Of a DNA stretch of 64,000 nt, positions 26,793-37,168 are shown piece by piece (positions within the stretch are counted from its first letter, which is position 1; the number at the start of each line of letters is the position of its first letter). The DNA comes from Burkholderiales bacterium Ga0077544 (GTDB lineage Bacteria > Pseudomonadota > Gammaproteobacteria > Burkholderiales > Burkholderiaceae_D): assembly GCA_001464355.1 (NCBI GenBank), contig LNEU01000023.1, positions 1-64,000 of the forward strand. Direction: 5' to 3'. The position numbers and the translations under genes are program-made. Below the pieces are notes generated by a model. The model searched no databases, was not told where the DNA came from, and saw nothing but the letters and a program-made list of their open reading frames with translations.

Positions 26793-28514
26793 TTAAAACT
26801 CTTCCCAATCATCACCACCACCGCTGGTTGCCGGCTTGGCGGGTGCTGCAGGCTTGCGCTCAGGCGCGGCCAAAGACGTCTTTCTGACTGTCGCGGCAAT
26901 CGGTGCACGCACTGCGGTCGATTGCACCGTGCGACGTGGCGCTTCCGCCTGCATGCCTGTATAAGAAGCATCCACACGGAAGACGCTAACCGCTTGTGCC
27001 AGGTTTTTTGCCTGATCCTGCAGCGATTCAGCTGCCGCAGCCGCTTCTTCAACCAGCGCAGCATTCTGTTGCGTAACCTGATCCATCTGGCTGACGGCTT
27101 GATTGACTTGCTCGATGCCGTCGCTTTGTTCCTGGCTCGCAGCAGTAATTTCAGCCATGATATCGGCGACGCGTTTTACACCGTCAACGATCTCGTCCAT
27201 CGTGGTACCGGCTTCTGCAACCAGTTTGCTACCTGCATCGACCTTCTCAACGGAGTCGCCGATCAGGGCCTTGATTTCTTTTGCAGCCGCTGCTGAACGT
27301 TGTGCCAGATTACGCACCTCTGTCGCCACCACCGCAAAACCACGACCTTGTTCGCCAGCACGTGCGGCCTCAACTGCGGCATTCAATGCCAGGATGTTGG
27401 TCTGGAATGCGATGCCATCGATGACACCAATGATGTCGACAATTTTCTTCGCCGAGCTGTTGATCGCACCCATCGTATCGACCACTTGCGACACGACTGC
27501 GCCACCCTTGACTGCGACTGTCGATGCGGCAACTGCCAGTTGATTCGCCTGACGTGAATTGTCTGCATTCTGCTTCACTGTCGAAGTCAGTTCTTCCATC
27601 GAAGAAGCGGTTTCTTCCAGCGAACTCGCCTGCTGTTCAGTACGCGAAGACAAGTCCAGATTGCCGCTGGCAATTTCGCTCGATGCCGTTGCAATCGTAT
27701 CGGTACCCATGCGGATTTGCGAAACCGTTCTGGCCAGATTTTCCTGCATGCTGCGCAATGCATTGAGCAACAGACCAGGTTCATCCTGTGTAGGTGGCAA
27801 GCTGCTACGCGCCGTCAGATCACCTTCGGCAACTGCCTCAGCCAAAGTCAGGGCTTCTCTCAATGGACGTGTAATACCGCTCGTCAAACGCCATGCAATG
27901 ATTGCGCCCAGCAGGATGGCAATCAAGGCACCGATGATCATGGTCATGCGACCGGAAACATAATCAGCCGTGATCGATTCGTCTGCCAGTTTGACTTCAT
28001 TTTCATAGTGCGCCAGCACATCCCTTACGCTGTTCTCGTAAGCGTCCAGTGCCGGGACCATTTTCGATTCAATCATTTGATTGGCTTCGTCAACGTTACC
28101 GCCTGCCTTGACCTCAAGAATCGATTTACGAATACTGATGTAGGCACTGCGGTTCTTTGCTACGTCGGCAAATAATTCTTTTTCCTTTTCCGTCGTAATT
28201 CTGTCTTCAATGCCTTTTTGAATTTCAGTAATCTTTTTGCTCTCTGCACTAATACCTTTTTGGAAAAATTCTTGCGTCTCTGTATTGGACGCCTTTACCA
28301 GGGCGAGCGTGCGCGACGCATTAACCGTTGTACCCATCAACCAGTTTTGTGCCGCTCTCTGCTTGCTGAGTGAGTCATCCACCAAGTGCCGACTGGCATT
28401 ATTGATATTTTCCAGACGCATGACGCCAATGATGCCCATTACGGCTACCAGCAACAGAATCAATCCGAATCCGGCCCCAAGGCGCGTACCTATTTTCATA
28501 TTTGCGATGCGCAT
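26793..28514 (-). CDS. Methyl-accepting chemotaxis protein with C-terminal tether pentapeptide
   Basis: 573 residues. Transmembrane helix 1 (~10-32) is followed by a four-helix-bundle periplasmic sensor (~35-188), helix 2 (~190-212, MTMIIGALIAILLGAIIAW), HAMP (~213-266) and the cytoplasmic signalling bundle (~270-515). The conserved tip reads IIGVIDGIAFQTNILALNAA, and methylation-helix features are visible. After an Ala/Pro-rich linker the chain ends DWEEF, matching the xWxxF pentapeptide that docks the CheR and CheB adaptation enzymes. The ligand is unknown. No che genes are in the window, so it is an orphan receptor that must use a system elsewhere. Confidence 0.95.
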   Translation of the reverse strand: MRIANMKIGTRLGAGFGLILLLVAVMGIIGVMRLENINNASRHLVDDSLSKQRAAQNWLMGTTVNASRTLALVKASNTETQEFFQKGISAESKKITEIQKGIEDRITTEKEKELFADVAKNRSAYISIRKSILEVKAGGNVDEANQMIESKMVPALDAYENSVRDVLAHYENEVKLADESITADYVSGRMTMIIGALIAILLGAIIAWRLTSGITRPLREALTLAEAVAEGDLTARSSLPPTQDEPGLLLNALRSMQENLARTVSQIRMGTDTIATASSEIASGNLDLSSRTEQQASSLEETASSMEELTSTVKQNADNSRQANQLAVAASTVAVKGGAVVSQVVDTMGAINSSAKKIVDIIGVIDGIAFQTNILALNAAVEAARAGEQGRGFAVVATEVRNLAQRSAAAAKEIKALIGDSVEKVDAGSKLVAEAGTTMDEIVDGVKRVADIMAEITAASQEQSDGIEQVNQAVSQMDQVTQQNAALVEEAAAAAESLQDQAKNLAQAVSVFRVDASYTGMQAEAPRRTVQSTAVRAPIAATVRKTSLAAPERKPAAPAKPATSGGGDDWEEF

Positions 28515-29356
28515 GGTGTCTCCTCCAAGGTTGTTTTTTGTACTATTAACATGTTGCTATTTCATCCTCCAGAGTTAAGTCCATGTGCCTTGAGGCAATG
28601 GCAAAAATTACGACTTTGATGCAATTCAACCAATTGATTGAAGCGATATCGCCGAACGAACAACAACATCGAAGTAAGCCAGCAAGACCTGACACCACAT
28701 GTCACTTCAACATGCACATCAAGAAATATCGGCCATACGTTTGTCATATAACGACGCTAAATGCAGAAGCTTGACGGTCGCGCACAAAAATAGTGCGACG
28801 AAGGCATAGCAATAGCTCTGATCAGAGCGATATGGAGGTGTTGCATAGGGCGGTCCTTGTCTCCGAACTGTATTGTTCTTTTTGATTTGCGGATTTATAT
28901 CCGTCTAAAAAATTGTCTTCGTTTTCATCGTCAAACATTATTGCTCGATCAACAAACACAATCTTGTTCTTGAGAACTCTACACCCGAATGAATCAGAGG
29001 GCCAAACTTTATGAGCGCCCGCCATACAGAAAAACCGATATTAAAGAAAAGAGCCAAGCGTCTGTTCAAGTTAAAAAAGAATCACTCTTGTTTCGAAATT
29101 ATCAGTGTGTAAATACTGAATAGAAAATAATCCCATGAGCGACGCAGACAATCGCTTCTTGTCATTAGCTTAGTTGCGACAACTTACGCTGCGCTGACTT
29201 ACAGTCAACATTTTTGCCAACGAACTTGACTTGTAATGTCAGCCTCAATAATTTTTTGCAGTTTGTGTTGCAGCGAACTCACATTCTGTCGCGACCTCAG
29301 ACTTGGCGCATACAGTAATCAAACGACAATAAACGTTGAATTGCGCACTCAAAAAG
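28515..29356. other. 842-bp region with no supported gene
   Basis: AT-richer than its flanks. Near 28515 it includes the ribosome site (GGAGGAGAC on the minus strand) and leader of the chemoreceptor. Several open frames of 60-70 codons occur on both strands, for example 28822-29025 (minus), but none has a good ribosome site or recognisable sequence. It could hold an unrecognised small RNA or decayed gene remnants; I cannot support either. Confidence 0.4.
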
Positions 29357-30070
29357 TTAAAACCGCTCATACCCTTTCAGGTATCGCCATTCGCCAACAG
29401 GCAAACTTGCCATCGGAATACGAGCGATGCGTATGCGTTTTAAATTGATCAGCTTCAATCCAACTGCTTCGCACATGTGAGCAATTTGTCCACGTCGTGC
29501 TGCCTTCAATGCAAAGCGCAAACGTGTTTCGTTTTGCCAGCTGACTTTGATCGGAGGAAGCGGACGATTGTTGAAACTCAATCCATGATTAAGCAAGGCC
29601 AGCCCGTCTTCAATCAAATTACCACTGACTTCCGCGATGTATTCCTGCTCGACGGTAGCCGCGTCGTCGATCAATTTGCGTGCTACGTGCCAATCCTGCG
29701 TAAAGACGACAAGACCGCTGGCATAGGTTTCCAATGCATCAGTCGGCTTGAGTGCTGTTGCATGTTTTTTTAGAAAGCGGATACCGGAACGATCGTCAGC
29801 GAAAAGACTGTCTGGCCCTATGCTTTGCAAGGCAGCGTCCATATCCTGACCGGCTGGCTTGTGCAACAGTATCGTAACGGGTTCGACGGCAACCAAGGTG
29901 GCATCCGGCGACAACACGATCGCTTGCTGTGGCGATACCCGATATCCCGGTTCTTCGACGACGATGCCATCTATCGTGATCCAACCGCCTTCGATATATT
30001 GTTCAGCCTCGCGGCGCGAGCAGGGAATCGCGTCGGCGACGCGTTTAACGAGTCGAATGGAATCGGTCAT
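29357..30070 (-). CDS. RsuA/RluF-family RNA pseudouridine synthase with altered catalytic motif
   Basis: 237 residues: an N-terminal S4 RNA-binding domain (~3-50; RVADAIPCSRREAEQYIEGG) and a pseudouridine synthase domain (~63-230; LLHKPAG, RRGQIAHMCEAVGL, IRIARIPMASLPVGEWR). The C-terminal landmarks are intact. In the catalytic motif, where the family has GRLDxxTxGL, this protein reads DALETYASGL: Glu114 replaces the catalytic Asp and the preceding Arg is Ala. Activity as a pseudouridine synthase is therefore doubtful. It may be an RNA-binding paralogue or a divergent enzyme. It appears to be a single-gene unit. Confidence 0.85.
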   Translation of the reverse strand: MTDSIRLVKRVADAIPCSRREAEQYIEGGWITIDGIVVEEPGYRVSPQQAIVLSPDATLVAVEPVTILLHKPAGQDMDAALQSIGPDSLFADDRSGIRFLKKHATALKPTDALETYASGLVVFTQDWHVARKLIDDAATVEQEYIAEVSGNLIEDGLALLNHGLSFNNRPLPPIKVSWQNETRLRFALKAARRGQIAHMCEAVGLKLINLKRIRIARIPMASLPVGEWRYLKGYERF

Positions 30071-30272
30071 GGTCAGGCAATCTGGAAAAAGAGGCGTATT
30101 GTCGGCCTGCCTGAGATGGACCGCAAGGTTTTTGCGAACAATGAGCGTGCGGGAAAGCCTGCAATCAAATGCTGCTGAAACTAAGTGCCACGCTTCACTT
30201 CACATACGTCATCGCCGCTATTGCAGCTCACATAGGCGTTGAGCAACAGATGCTGCAGTCACTTGAAGACAA

Positions 30273-30920
30273 TCAAGCCTTGGCTGCAGATACTTCTTCT
30301 TTCGGTGCCAGACTGACAGCGCCAGATGGAATGCCTTCGCTTTCCCATCGATCAAATTCGCCCATGATGGCGGCATAGGTTTTTTGGCTGATGTCAGGCA
30401 GGGTTCCGCCTAGCATGTCGGCCGCTTCCTTGAAGCCTTTTTCAACGCCGGCCCGTATTGCTGCCAGTTTGGACGGATCGTCACCGATAACACTTTTTGC
30501 AAAATTCAAGATGCGCTCTGCAACCTGGCGCACACCGAATTCGCCATCTTCGGCAATCGTGGCTTTGGCTTTCTCTATGGTTGCGGCATCGGTTGTCAGT
30601 TGCTGTTCGCCGCTGATGACTTTGCTGATTTCCAAACCTTGTTGACGCATCAAAGGCAGAATCAGATTGATGACTTCCTGTACCTTGCGATTGGATTCTT
30701 CCAGCATCGCGGCAACATCTGGTCGCGTTTGCGCGACGTTACTGCGTGGATCGGTGTAAGTCGACGTATCGGTCGCTTGTGCGCCCAAAGTGACCTTGTC
30801 AGTCACGCTTGCTTCATCAGGCTTGTCAGCCGAAGCTTGCGCATTCTCGCGTGGCGTCGCTGTCTGAGCGGCGACGGGCCGCGGCGCGTTCTGTGGTGTG
30901 TTTGAAATTACGATACTCAT
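30273..30920 (-). CDS. DUF5610-like cytosolic protein of unknown function
   Basis: 215 residues with no signal peptide or membrane helix. The N-terminal ~75 residues are rich in Ala, Thr, Pro and Asp and look disordered. The C-terminal part is helical, with the block FGVRQVAERILNFAKS...KLAAIRAGVEKGFKEAADMLGG and DISQKTYAAIMGEFDRWE. This resembles the DUF5610 domain seen in many proteobacterial proteins, some with flagella- or surface-related context; no function is established. The ATG at 30920 is preferred because GAGGG lies 9-13 bases upstream. Confidence 0.65.
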   Translation of the reverse strand: MSIVISNTPQNAPRPVAAQTATPRENAQASADKPDEASVTDKVTLGAQATDTSTYTDPRSNVAQTRPDVAAMLEESNRKVQEVINLILPLMRQQGLEISKVISGEQQLTTDAATIEKAKATIAEDGEFGVRQVAERILNFAKSVIGDDPSKLAAIRAGVEKGFKEAADMLGGTLPDISQKTYAAIMGEFDRWESEGIPSGAVSLAPKEEVSAAKA

Positions 30921-31220
30921 GACGATTGCCCTCATTCATCAACCAACGATGGAAAATGATCGCAATGACAACATCGAGTAAAAATTTATCGCGATCCTAC
31001 TAGTGGTATCGGCTGAAAATCAAAAAAGGTGAGGCTTGCAACGCATTGATGATTGCCATTATGGAAATATTTTTTGAATTCGAGCCGTAACTATCTGTTT
31101 AAAAACAGTTAATTAGCACCGAAGCAAGGTCGGCAGCCGCCAAAGCTGTCATACTGTCGCCTTCCTCGCCACTCGCGACATGACGTGCGTTTTTTACCGT
31201 CATTTGCCACATTGCATTCC

Positions 31221-33521
31221 ATGAGCGCTCAGCCAAAAAATCTGTTTTCCTATCCAGTCCAACGCATCCCCGGCAGCAAGGGTGCGCTCAAGCCTGCGCC
31301 TTTCCTTCCTATGTCGCGCGAAGAGATGGACAAACTCGGCTGGGATAGTTGCGACGTGATTTTAGTGACGGGCGATGCCTACATCGATCATCCAAGTTTT
31401 GGCATGGCCTTGATTGGGCGACTACTGGAGTCGCAAGGCTTTCGCGTCGGTATCATCGCGCAGCCGGATTGGTTGTCGGCAGATGCATTCCGCGCGCTAG
31501 GGAAACCTAATCTGTATTTCGGCATCACCGCCGGTAATATGGATTCGATGGTGAATCGCTATACGGCAGATCGCAAGATTCGTTCTGATGATGCATACAC
31601 GCCACATGGTGAAGCTAACAAGCGGCCGGATCGCGCGTTGACCGTGTATTCCCAGCGTGTGCGTGAAGCCTATCCCGGCGTGAATGTTGTCATCGGCAGT
31701 ATTGAAGCCAGTCTACGCCGCATCGCGCATTACGATTACTGGTCGGACAAGGTGCGCCGTTCAGTACTGCCAGACTCAAAAGCCGACATCCTAATATTCG
31801 GCAACGCAGAACGCGCGCTGGTCGATTTGACGCATCGCGTAGCAGCTGGCGAACCTATTTCCTCGATACGCGATCTGCGCGGCACCGCGTTCATGGTGCC
31901 TTCAGGCTGGAGACCGACACCGGAATGGGCGGAAGCCAATTCCACCCGCGTTGATACGCCGGGCAAAGTCGATGTGCATCCCGATCCGTATGAAATGAAG
32001 ATGAAAAATACGGAAGGCTGCAAAACCGACGGTGCCGATTCAACGGCTCCAGCAGCGCCGGTAGAAGTACCAGTCAAAGTCATCAAGATCATGAGCCGCG
32101 AAGAGCGTCGCGAAGCTGAAAAAGAAGTACGCAATAAAACCGTGGTGCGCCTGCCGTCTTACGATGTAATCAAGGACGATCCGGTTTTGTACGCTCATGC
32201 GTCACGCGTGTTCCATCTCGAATCGAATCCCGGCAATGCGCGCGCATTGGTGCAAGCACATGGCGAACGCGATGTCTGGCTGAATCCACCGCCTTTGCCA
32301 TTGGCAATGGATGAAATGGATGGCGTGTATGACATGAATTACGCACGCGCACCGCATCCTAGCTATGGCAAGGCGCGCATTCCTGCATGGGAAATGATTC
32401 GGTTCTCGGTCAACATCATGCGTGGCTGTTTCGGCGGCTGTACCTTCTGTTCGATCACCGAACATGAAGGTCGCATTATCCAAAGTCGCTCGGAGCCTTC
32501 CATCTTGCGCGAGATTGAACTGATACGCGACAAGACCAAAGGTTTCACCGGTACAATTTCCGATCTGGGTGGCCCGACCGCCAACATGTATCGCCTTGCA
32601 TGCAAGGACAAACGCATAGAAGAATCCTGCCGTCGTTTGTCGTGCGTCTATCCAAGCATTTGTTCCAACCTCGGCACCGATCACAGCAAGCTGATTCAGT
32701 TGTATCGCAAGGCGCGCGCGATTCCCGGCGTGAAAAAAATTCTGGTCAGCTCGGGCTTGCGTTACGACCTCGCCGTGCGCTCACCTGAGTATGTGAAAGA
32801 ACTGGTCACGCATCACATAGGTGGCTTGCTGAAAATCGCGCCTGAGCATTCGGAAGAAGGCCCGCTGTCGAAAATGATGAAACCAGGCATGGGTGCGTAC
32901 GACAAGTTCAAGGAATTGTTCGAAAAGTATTCGAAAGAAGCTGGCAAAGAACAATATCTGATCCCCTACTTCATCGCGGCGCATCCAGGCACTACCGATG
33001 AAGACATGCTGAATCTGGCTTTGTGGCTAAAGAAAAATGACTTCCGTCTGGATCAGGTCCAAACCTTTATGCCTACGCCTATGGCGCTGGCAACGACGAT
33101 GTATCACACACGTAAAAATCCTTTGCGTAAAGTGACCGAAGATTCGGAAGCGGTCGAGACGGTTCGCACTGGCAAGATCCGCAAGCTGCACAAAGCCTTC
33201 CTGCGTTATCACGATCCCGACAACTGGGAAATCTTGCGGGAGGGATTACAGCGGATGGGCCGCAGCGATTTGATCGGTAGCGGCGAACATCATCTGGTGC
33301 CACGCCAAGATGCCGGCAATCGCAGTCTGGCAATCGCAGAACGTCGTCGCGAAACGCCAGGGCCAAATCAACTCGCCAAAAAATTCGGCCAGAACAAACC
33401 ACGTCCGGGCGGTGCCGTACAACGCACTCCGCTCGCACGCAGCACAACTGGTCGCGTTGTAGTAGCTGGCAAACCTGCACGCAAGGGCATGGCGACTACG
33501 ACCAAAGGCGGACGCAAATAA
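31221..33521 (+). CDS. ygiQ: YgiQ family radical SAM protein
   Basis: 766 residues, the usual YgiQ length. The N-terminal region (~1-330) contains the cobalamin-binding-like UPF0313 domain ([18 protein letters not shown]-type start). The radical SAM core has Cys403, Cys407 and Cys410 (CFGGCTFC), the 4Fe-4S ligands, preceded by NIMRG. The C-terminus is basic and probably disordered (Arg/Lys/Pro/Gly-rich after ~690). Substrate is unknown for the whole family. The ATG at 31221 (MSAQPKNLF) fits the family; an upstream in-frame ATG is possible. Single-gene unit. Confidence 0.93.
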   Translation: MSAQPKNLFSYPVQRIPGSKGALKPAPFLPMSREEMDKLGWDSCDVILVTGDAYIDHPSFGMALIGRLLESQGFRVGIIAQPDWLSADAFRALGKPNLYFGITAGNMDSMVNRYTADRKIRSDDAYTPHGEANKRPDRALTVYSQRVREAYPGVNVVIGSIEASLRRIAHYDYWSDKVRRSVLPDSKADILIFGNAERALVDLTHRVAAGEPISSIRDLRGTAFMVPSGWRPTPEWAEANSTRVDTPGKVDVHPDPYEMKMKNTEGCKTDGADSTAPAAPVEVPVKVIKIMSREERREAEKEVRNKTVVRLPSYDVIKDDPVLYAHASRVFHLESNPGNARALVQAHGERDVWLNPPPLPLAMDEMDGVYDMNYARAPHPSYGKARIPAWEMIRFSVNIMRGCFGGCTFCSITEHEGRIIQSRSEPSILREIELIRDKTKGFTGTISDLGGPTANMYRLACKDKRIEESCRRLSCVYPSICSNLGTDHSKLIQLYRKARAIPGVKKILVSSGLRYDLAVRSPEYVKELVTHHIGGLLKIAPEHSEEGPLSKMMKPGMGAYDKFKELFEKYSKEAGKEQYLIPYFIAAHPGTTDEDMLNLALWLKKNDFRLDQVQTFMPTPMALATTMYHTRKNPLRKVTEDSEAVETVRTGKIRKLHKAFLRYHDPDNWEILREGLQRMGRSDLIGSGEHHLVPRQDAGNRSLAIAERRRETPGPNQLAKKFGQNKPRPGGAVQRTPLARSTTGRVVVAGKPARKGMATTTKGGRK

Positions 33522-33729
33522 ACCTTGCGACCCTGCCTGTTTTACCTGGCTGCCTGGGACAGGATGTTTTGACCCAGGCAGTTCCCCGGTGAAGTCATTC
33601 AACAAATTTATAAGTAGCTGCAAAAAATCTCGTCGTCCTACCTGATTGTCTATTTTCGGTTATTCTTCCGCCAAACTTCCGCGCTTAGTTAAGTAATAAG
33701 TAGGCGGATTATCGATAGAGGATCACCAA

Positions 33730-35316
33730 TTGAGCAATTTATTCACGCGACGACTCGCACTGGTAGCCAGCGATGCACATCGCGGCCTGCTGAATCAAGG
33801 ACGCCGCGGCATTGAACGTGAAACCTTGCGAGTCGACATGAGCGGAAAACTAGCCATCGGTCCGCACCCACGTGCACTAGGGTCGGCATTGACCAACGCG
33901 CAAATCACCACCGATTATTCCGAATCGCTGCTGGAATTCATTACACCAGCAGAGCATGACGTCGCCACCGCATTGGAAGAGCTCGATCGCGTTCATCGTT
34001 TCGTCAGTGCCAAACTGGACCACGAATTATTATGGAGCCAGTCCATGCCTTGCACCTTGCCGGATGAAGAAGACATTCCCATCGCCTGGTATGGCACATC
34101 GCACATAGGCCGCATCAAGTACGTATACCGTCGCGGCCTAGCGCTACGGTACGGCAAGGCGATGCAATGTATCGCCGGCCTGCACTACAACTATTCGCTG
34201 TCGGAAGATCTGTGGCGTGTTTTAAAGAACGATGAGAAAAGCGCAGCAGACAACAAGACCTATCAGTCAGAAAGCTACATCGCTCTGATCCGTAATTTCC
34301 AGCGGTATAGCTGGTTACTGATGTATTTGTTTGGCGCATCACCTGCGCTTTCCACGCACTTCTTGCGCGGTCGTGAACATGAACTGGAAACACTGTCTGA
34401 CGACACGCTCTATCTGCCATACGCAACCAGTTTGCGTATGAGCGATCTCGGCTATCAAAACAATGCGCAAGCTGGTTTGATGCCACCGTATAACGATCTC
34501 GAAAGTTATATGCGCAGCCTGTCGCGCGCAGTGCGCCAACCTTATCCTGCTTATGAAGCAATCGGCACACAACGCGATGGCGAGTGGATACAACTCAATA
34601 CCAATTTGCTGCAAATCGAAAACGAATACTACGCAACGATACGTCCGAAACGTGTGATCAATAGCGGCGAACGTCCAGTCGAAGCCCTGTGCGCACGCGG
34701 CGTGCAATACGTAGAAGTGCGCTGCATGGATATCGATCCGTTTGAACCGCTGGGCATCAATCTTGAAACGTCGCGCTTCCTCGATGCCTTCCTGCTGTTT
34801 TGCGCATTAGACGACAGCCCACTGACAAATGAAATCACCAACAGGTGCAATCAGGAAAACTTCGCACTCGTCGTTAAAGAAGGACGTCGCCCCGGCTTGA
34901 TGCTGCAAGGCAATGAAGGCACAGTCAGCCTGCAAGCGTGGGGGCTGCAACTACTGGAAAAAATCCAGGCGACCGCAACACTGCTCGATACACAACGTAA
35001 TGACCAGCAACACAGCAATGCGCTAGCGATTCAAAAAGAGAAATTACTCAATCCCGAATTGACTCCTTCCGCTCGCGTACTGACAGCCTTGAAGACAACG
35101 AACAATTCCTTTGAAGAATTCGGCCTGCAACAAAGTTTGCAACACGCAGAATATTTCCGTGAGCGTCCTTTAAGTGCAGATGAAAATGCGTATTTCGAAC
35201 ACTTGGCAAAAACATCTTTAGCCGAGCAAGAAGAGATGGAGCGCACACAAAGCGGCGACTTCGATGCATTTGTGCTTGCCTATAGCCAAAGAACGCCAAG
35301 TCAATTGTGTGACTGA
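33730..35316 (+). CDS. gshA: Glutamate-cysteine ligase
   Basis: ATP-dependent first step of glutathione synthesis. 528 residues, homologous to the E. coli type GshA along its length. Characteristic blocks are [55 protein letters not shown] and [19 protein letters not shown]. The start is TTG with GAGGATC about 8 bases upstream. No gshB is adjacent. Glutathione made here would feed the adhC-fghA pathway and cytosolic redox control. Confidence 0.95.
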   Translation: MSNLFTRRLALVASDAHRGLLNQGRRGIERETLRVDMSGKLAIGPHPRALGSALTNAQITTDYSESLLEFITPAEHDVATALEELDRVHRFVSAKLDHELLWSQSMPCTLPDEEDIPIAWYGTSHIGRIKYVYRRGLALRYGKAMQCIAGLHYNYSLSEDLWRVLKNDEKSAADNKTYQSESYIALIRNFQRYSWLLMYLFGASPALSTHFLRGREHELETLSDDTLYLPYATSLRMSDLGYQNNAQAGLMPPYNDLESYMRSLSRAVRQPYPAYEAIGTQRDGEWIQLNTNLLQIENEYYATIRPKRVINSGERPVEALCARGVQYVEVRCMDIDPFEPLGINLETSRFLDAFLLFCALDDSPLTNEITNRCNQENFALVVKEGRRPGLMLQGNEGTVSLQAWGLQLLEKIQATATLLDTQRNDQQHSNALAIQKEKLLNPELTPSARVLTALKTTNNSFEEFGLQQSLQHAEYFRERPLSADENAYFEHLAKTSLAEQEEMERTQSGDFDAFVLAYSQRTPSQLCD

Positions 35317-35734
35317 CATACATGCACGGCTTTCTTCTCCATACCTTGCATCCCGCTTTCCAATACTGTCCGCATGAAGTCGCGCCTCCATAGGCGGGCT
35401 TCACCCTCCCCTTGCTCAACATGAACGATGAGCAACTACATTCATCTTGTGTACGTTAGCGCACAGACCACATCATTGCACCTCGGTAATCTTGCTTCGT
35501 CGATGGCATTGCCCCACAGGCATATTCATCGAAAGTTATATAGATAGTTTCTGGAGAAATTGTATTTATCAACTCGATTTTTGTGTACCGCATATCAAAA
35601 TATGCTCACTGAAGTCAAGCTTCATTTGTGCAACTTCACATAGAAAAACAACTCTAAAACGCGGTACCGAAAAAACAAGAATTTTTAAATAACGTATCGC
35701 TTGCCGCTACGTTGAACCAACCGGAGAATAAATC
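35317..35734. other. Intergenic region upstream of the BON lipoprotein gene
   Basis: 418 bp. It contains a short GC hairpin (CGCCT / AGGCG at 35383-35396) that may help end the gshA transcript, then an AT-rich stretch with two small dyads: GCATAT / ATATGC at 35590-35605 and TGAAG / CTTCA at 35610-35624. These are candidate regulatory sites for the downstream gene. No coding sequence is supported. Confidence 0.4.
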
Positions 35735-36046
35735 ATGACTAAAACAAAACTGATGACTGCCCTGCTCGCTGCTGTAATGATGACTGCTATGGTCGGCTGC
35801 GCCTCCACTGCAACCAAAGAAGGCACAGGCGAATACGTTGATGATTCCTGGATCACCACCAAGGTAAAAGCTGCAATCCTGAACGAGCCTACATTGAAAT
35901 CGGCTGAAATCAATGTCGAAACATTCAAAGGTATTGTTCAGTTGAGTGGCTTCGTCAAAGAAAAATCAGACATCAGCAAAGCGGCCAGCGTTACACGCAC
36001 CGTTAAAGGCGTAAAAGAAGTCAAAAACGACTTGCGTCAGAAGTAA
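35735..36046 (+). CDS. BON-domain lipoprotein (OsmY/YraP-like)
   Basis: 103 residues. The signal peptide ends AMVGC, giving a probable lipidated Cys at residue 22. One BON domain follows (~38-103; DDSWITTKVKAAILNEPTLKSAEINVETFKGIVQLSGFV). BON proteins bind phospholipids and help maintain the outer membrane under envelope or osmotic stress. The ribosome site GGAG stands nine bases before ATG. It is a single-gene unit, closed by a perfect 14-bp-stem terminator. Confidence 0.88.
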   Translation: MTKTKLMTALLAAVMMTAMVGCASTATKEGTGEYVDDSWITTKVKAAILNEPTLKSAEINVETFKGIVQLSGFVKEKSDISKAASVTRTVKGVKEVKNDLRQK

Positions 36047-36050
36047 TCTG

Positions 36051-36086
36051 AATGGAGAAACCACATAAGTGGTTTCTCCATTTTTT
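36051..36086 (+). terminator. Intrinsic terminator after the BON lipoprotein gene
   Basis: Perfect arms AATGGAGAAACCAC and GTGGTTTCTCCATT with loop ATAA, then T residues. Confidence 0.92.
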
Positions 36087-36366
36087 GCAGCACCCTGCAT
36101 TGATACACAACGCACCATGAAGACGATATCTGTAACGCGTCCTCACTTCCCGGCATGCTCTAAATAGTCCTCACACCTGTCAACGTATTATCGGCAAAAC
36201 CGTTAGTTGTTTTGTACTGGATACCTGACCGCAAACAGAAATTCCGTCCCCAGAATCCTTTCAGGAATCTGCACTATGATGGTGTTCTGATGCGGTAATT
36301 TTTCGCGTAAATTTGAACGGATGTTCATTACGCACACTCAACAATTTCTTTTAAAAGGAAACCACC
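36087..36366. other. Leader and promoter region of the OmpA-like lipoprotein gene
   Basis: 280 bp without a coding sequence. It ends in a strong ribosome site (AAAAGGAAACC) before the ATG at 36367. I could not pick a convincing promoter. Confidence 0.4.
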
Positions 36367-37050
36367 ATGCGTAAATTAATGATTGGTAGCATTGCCGCAG
36401 TACTGGCACTCTCAGGCTGCGCCAATATGTCTGAAACAGAACGTGGCACAGCACAGGGCGCAGGCATAGGTGCTGGTCTGGGCGCTTTGATCGGCGGTGT
36501 TGGTGGCGGCTCGAAAAACATAGCTGGCGGCGCAGCACTTGGCGGCATCATCGGGGCTGTAGCCGGCAATGTCTGGTCCAGCAAAATGGAAAACCAGAAG
36601 CGCACGATGGAACAGGCAACTCAAGGTACTGGCGTGCAAGTTACGCAAACTGCCGACAATCGTCTGAAGCTTGAAATCCCTAGTGATATTTCTTTTGCTA
36701 CCGGCCGTTCGGACATCAACTCCAGCTTCCGTCCTATTCTCGATCGTTTTGCAGTCGGACTGGTTGATAATCCTGCTGCAACCGTTACCATCATCGGTCA
36801 TACCGATAGCACAGGTAGCGATGCAATCAATAATCCATTGTCATTCGATCGCGCGTCGCGCACCCGTGATTACCTGGCAGGTCGTGGCGTTGCGCCACAA
36901 CGCATCTATGTCGATGGCCGTGGAAGTCGCGAACCGATTGCCAGCAATGCCAATGAATCCAGTCGCGCACGCAATCGTCGCGTTGAGATTTATGTTGCAG
37001 AACAACAGCAGCAACAGCAACCTCAACAGCAGCAATACCAACAGCGTTAA
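36367..37050 (+). CDS. OmpA-family lipoprotein with glycine-zipper segment (YiaD-like)
   Basis: 227 residues. The lipoprotein signal peptide has lipobox LSGC (Cys18). A glycine-zipper region (~30-75; GAGIGAGLGALIGGVGGG) is likely membrane-associated. The OmpA peptidoglycan-binding domain follows (~95-210; IIGHTDSTGSD, SFDRASRTRDYL, GRGSREPIASN, RNRRVEIYV). The C-terminus is a glutamine-rich tail of about 14 residues, encoded by CAG and CAA codons. It probably anchors the outer membrane to peptidoglycan. A terminator follows. Confidence 0.92.
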   Translation: MRKLMIGSIAAVLALSGCANMSETERGTAQGAGIGAGLGALIGGVGGGSKNIAGGAALGGIIGAVAGNVWSSKMENQKRTMEQATQGTGVQVTQTADNRLKLEIPSDISFATGRSDINSSFRPILDRFAVGLVDNPAATVTIIGHTDSTGSDAINNPLSFDRASRTRDYLAGRGVAPQRIYVDGRGSREPIASNANESSRARNRRVEIYVAEQQQQQQPQQQQYQQR

Positions 37051-37087
37051 TTTCAAATGGCGAGCAAATTGCTCGCTGGCCGGCAGC

Positions 37088-37117
37088 AAAAAGCCCTCAA
37101 TTACGAGGGCTTTTTTT
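37088..37117. terminator. Terminator between convergent genes
   Basis: AAAAAGCCCTC and GAGGGCTTTTT arms around AATTAC. It can work on both strands and lies between the OmpA-like gene and the XRE regulator gene. Confidence 0.88.
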
Positions 37118-37168
37118 ATACTGTTTTCAATTAATGTTCTTGATCAACGAGCAACACAACTCCAAAGC

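Noticed and set aside
28515-28700. Sigma-28 promoter for the chemoreceptor
   Set aside because: A GGCGATAT stretch resembles the -10, but there is no TAAA at 15 bases upstream.
28822-29025. 67-codon open frame on the minus strand
   Set aside because: No ribosome-binding site, no recognisable sequence and AT-rich intergenic surroundings; kept only as a remark in the gap entry.
31095-31108. Palindrome CTGTTTAAAAACAG before ygiQ, considered as a LexA box
   Set aside because: CTG and CAG are 8 bases apart, not 10 as in the proteobacterial LexA box, and ygiQ is not a known SOS gene.
37005-37047. CAG/CAA codon run in the OmpA-like gene as a phase-variable repeat
   Set aside because: The run mixes CAG, CAA and other codons, is in units of three and would not shift frame; simple poly-Gln tail is enough to explain it.
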